This document shows positions 5,524-6,157 of a stretch of DNA of 6,157 nt, one piece after another. This stretch comes from E44-bin32 sp041573795 (GTDB lineage: Bacteria > Chloroflexota > Anaerolineae > Anaerolineales > E44-bin32), in NCBI GenBank assembly GCA_041573795.1, contig JBFFQB010000139.1:1-6157 (forward strand), written 5' to 3'. Position 1 is the first letter of the stretch. The number at the start of each line of letters is the position of its first letter. A model generated the notes under the pieces. The model made no database searches. It was given only the letters and a program-made list of their open reading frames with translations, and was not told where the DNA came from. Made by a program: the position numbers and the translations under genes.

Positions 5524-5859
5524 CTATCTGCTTCCAGCGGGAAGGGCCGATGCCGTGATGGAGATCGAGCGAGCGGTATACGCGGAGAAGACCATGAAGT
5601 AATCGGGTCCGCAATTGCAGTTGAGATAGGCGCGCCAACACCTCCTGCAGCTGACCATGGATTCGGCCGGATAAGCGCAAGACTTGAATTCGAAAACGAT
5701 GCTGAGAGCTGGCCGCTGAGCTCGGACGTAAGTCCGAAGACCTATCTCGGCATCTTTGCCAAAGGTAGCCTGACCAGTCCAGCCAAAGACTTGGAGATGA
5801 TCGATCTTACAGAAGTGCCGACGCAGCCAGATGCTGCATGGGAATCAACCTCAATCTAG
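5506..5859 (+). CDS. Doubtful hypothetical ORF starting inside attC5
   Basis: This is an open frame of 117 codons whose only ATG near the front lies inside the L' part of attC5, 11 bases before the cassette joint. If the joint is right, that start belongs to the previous cassette and the native gene cannot begin there. The nearest purine-rich stretch (AAGGAG 5484-5489) is 16 bases from the ATG, too far. Residues 1-35 are low-complexity and Arg/Ser/Gly-rich, unlike a real N-terminus. From about residue 35 (VIGSAIAVEI) to the end the sequence looks more protein-like. No family recognised. It overlaps the next ORF by 22 bases in another frame, so a frameshifted single gene is possible. Confidence 0.25.
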   Translation: MTKPSALSASSGKGRCRDGDRASGIRGEDHEVIGSAIAVEIGAPTPPAADHGFGRISARLEFENDAESWPLSSDVSPKTYLGIFAKGSLTSPAKDLEMIDLTEVPTQPDAAWESTSI

Positions 5860-6053
5860 AGCACAGGAATGTGCCCAGCCAGGATGCCCTGTCGTTTCTA
5901 AGGTGGAAGAACCGGCTGGGGATCTTGGATGATGAATTAGCCCAAGCGCATAGCTTTGTGTTTGAAGATGATGACCCGGTTCTTGAGCTCGGATATCCTG
6001 AAGGAAGCGAGATCAAGCGCCTCTATCTGGATCCTGCGGTGACAAACCGGTAG
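5838..6053 (+). CDS. Hypothetical small acidic protein
   Basis: The frame gives 71 residues, soluble and acidic, with a plausible amphipathic helix region (SQDALSFLRWKNRLGILDDE) and an acidic run (EDDD) followed by LELGYPEGSEIKRLYLD. The residue mix is that of a real protein, but no family comes to mind. The ATG has no good Shine-Dalgarno, and the frame is open back to 5769, so the true start may be upstream or the gene may be the 3' part of one broken by a frameshift near 5840. It ends 27 bases before a possible degenerate attC left end at 6081, which would fit a cassette gene. Confidence 0.4.
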   Translation: MGINLNLEHRNVPSQDALSFLRWKNRLGILDDELAQAHSFVFEDDDPVLELGYPEGSEIKRLYLDPAVTNR

Positions 6054-6157
6054 GTTGGATCAAGGATTGTGTATCCCTTAGAGCGTGAGACCGCTGGCCA
6101 AGGATTTGAACCTGTCATAGTGATGTCATCGCTTTCAAAGCTTGCCTTCTAATCATC

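Larger units (their letters stand above)
1..6157 (+). mobile_element. Integron gene-cassette array (no integrase in window)
   Basis: Genes all run on the + strand and are separated by five sites of one architecture: R'' core, 6 bases, CTGG, variable middle, L', 9 bases, R' core. That is the layout of attC sites, which an integron integrase (IntI) recombines as folded single strands. Using the known cut between G and TT of R', the cassettes are: <1-1298, 1299-2727, 2728-3735, 3736-4563, 4564-5517 and 5518->6157. Cassette 1299-2727 starts TTAGCC and ends with R'' GGCTAAC, an exact complement. Cassette 3736-4563 (TTAGGC, GCCTAAC) is also exact, cassette 4564-5517 (TTAGGC, GCCTGAC) has one mismatch, and cassette 2728-3735 (TTAAGC, CCCTAAC) fits poorly. 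No integrase gene, attI or Pc promoter is visible, so this is an internal part of an array. Both ends are open. Confidence 0.88.

Overview
This window is best read as a stretch of an integron gene-cassette array. Six genes or gene pairs lie on the + strand, separated by five sites that share one architecture. Each site has a 7-base RYYYAAC-like R'' core, 6 bases, CTGG (start of L''), a variable middle, a 6-base L' (GCTCAG in the clear examples), exactly 9 bases, and a GTTRRRY-like R' core. The two best sites (3641-3741 and 4469-4569, 101 bp each) fold as textbook attC hairpins, including the extra unpaired G in L''. No integron integrase, attI or Pc promoter is inside the window, so the array continues on at least one side.

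Layout: the 3' end of an alpha/beta hydrolase gene (1-411) is followed, without a recognisable attC, by an isoprenylcysteine carboxyl methyltransferase-family membrane protein (502-1041). Then come attC1 (1061-1304, very long, with a terminator-like hairpin inside), a serine-hydrolase lipoprotein of the beta-lactamase/penicillin-binding fold (1366-2505), attC2 (2533-2733), and a CPBP/CAAX-type intramembrane protease-family protein (2815-3579). After attC3 (3641-3741) lies an unrecognised six-helix membrane protein (3841-4419). After attC4 (4469-4569) lies an unrecognised polytopic membrane protein with intramembrane Glu and His residues (4609-5316). The variant attC5 (5329-5523) is followed by a last region with weakly supported small ORFs. 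A possible degenerate sixth attC left arm starts near 6081.

Cassette joints, placed at G^TT of each R' core, fall after 1298, 2727, 3735, 4563 and 5517. Three of the four complete cassettes show the expected match between their own first bases (TTRRRY) and their own R'' core, two perfectly and one with one mismatch. This supports the boundaries.

The genes do not look like an operon with one pathway. They are independent accessory genes, each with its own Shine-Dalgarno (several are strong AGGAGG-like matches), and they are rich in membrane or envelope products, as environmental cassette arrays often are. Base composition changes from gene to gene (the first gene is noticeably AT-rich), consistent with separate origins.

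The host cannot be fixed from the sequence. A free-living environmental bacterium with a chromosomal (sedentary) integron, or a metagenomic contig of one, is the most natural reading. The lipobox-bearing lipoprotein and the Shine-Dalgarno sites show it is bacterial. I do not claim a phylum.
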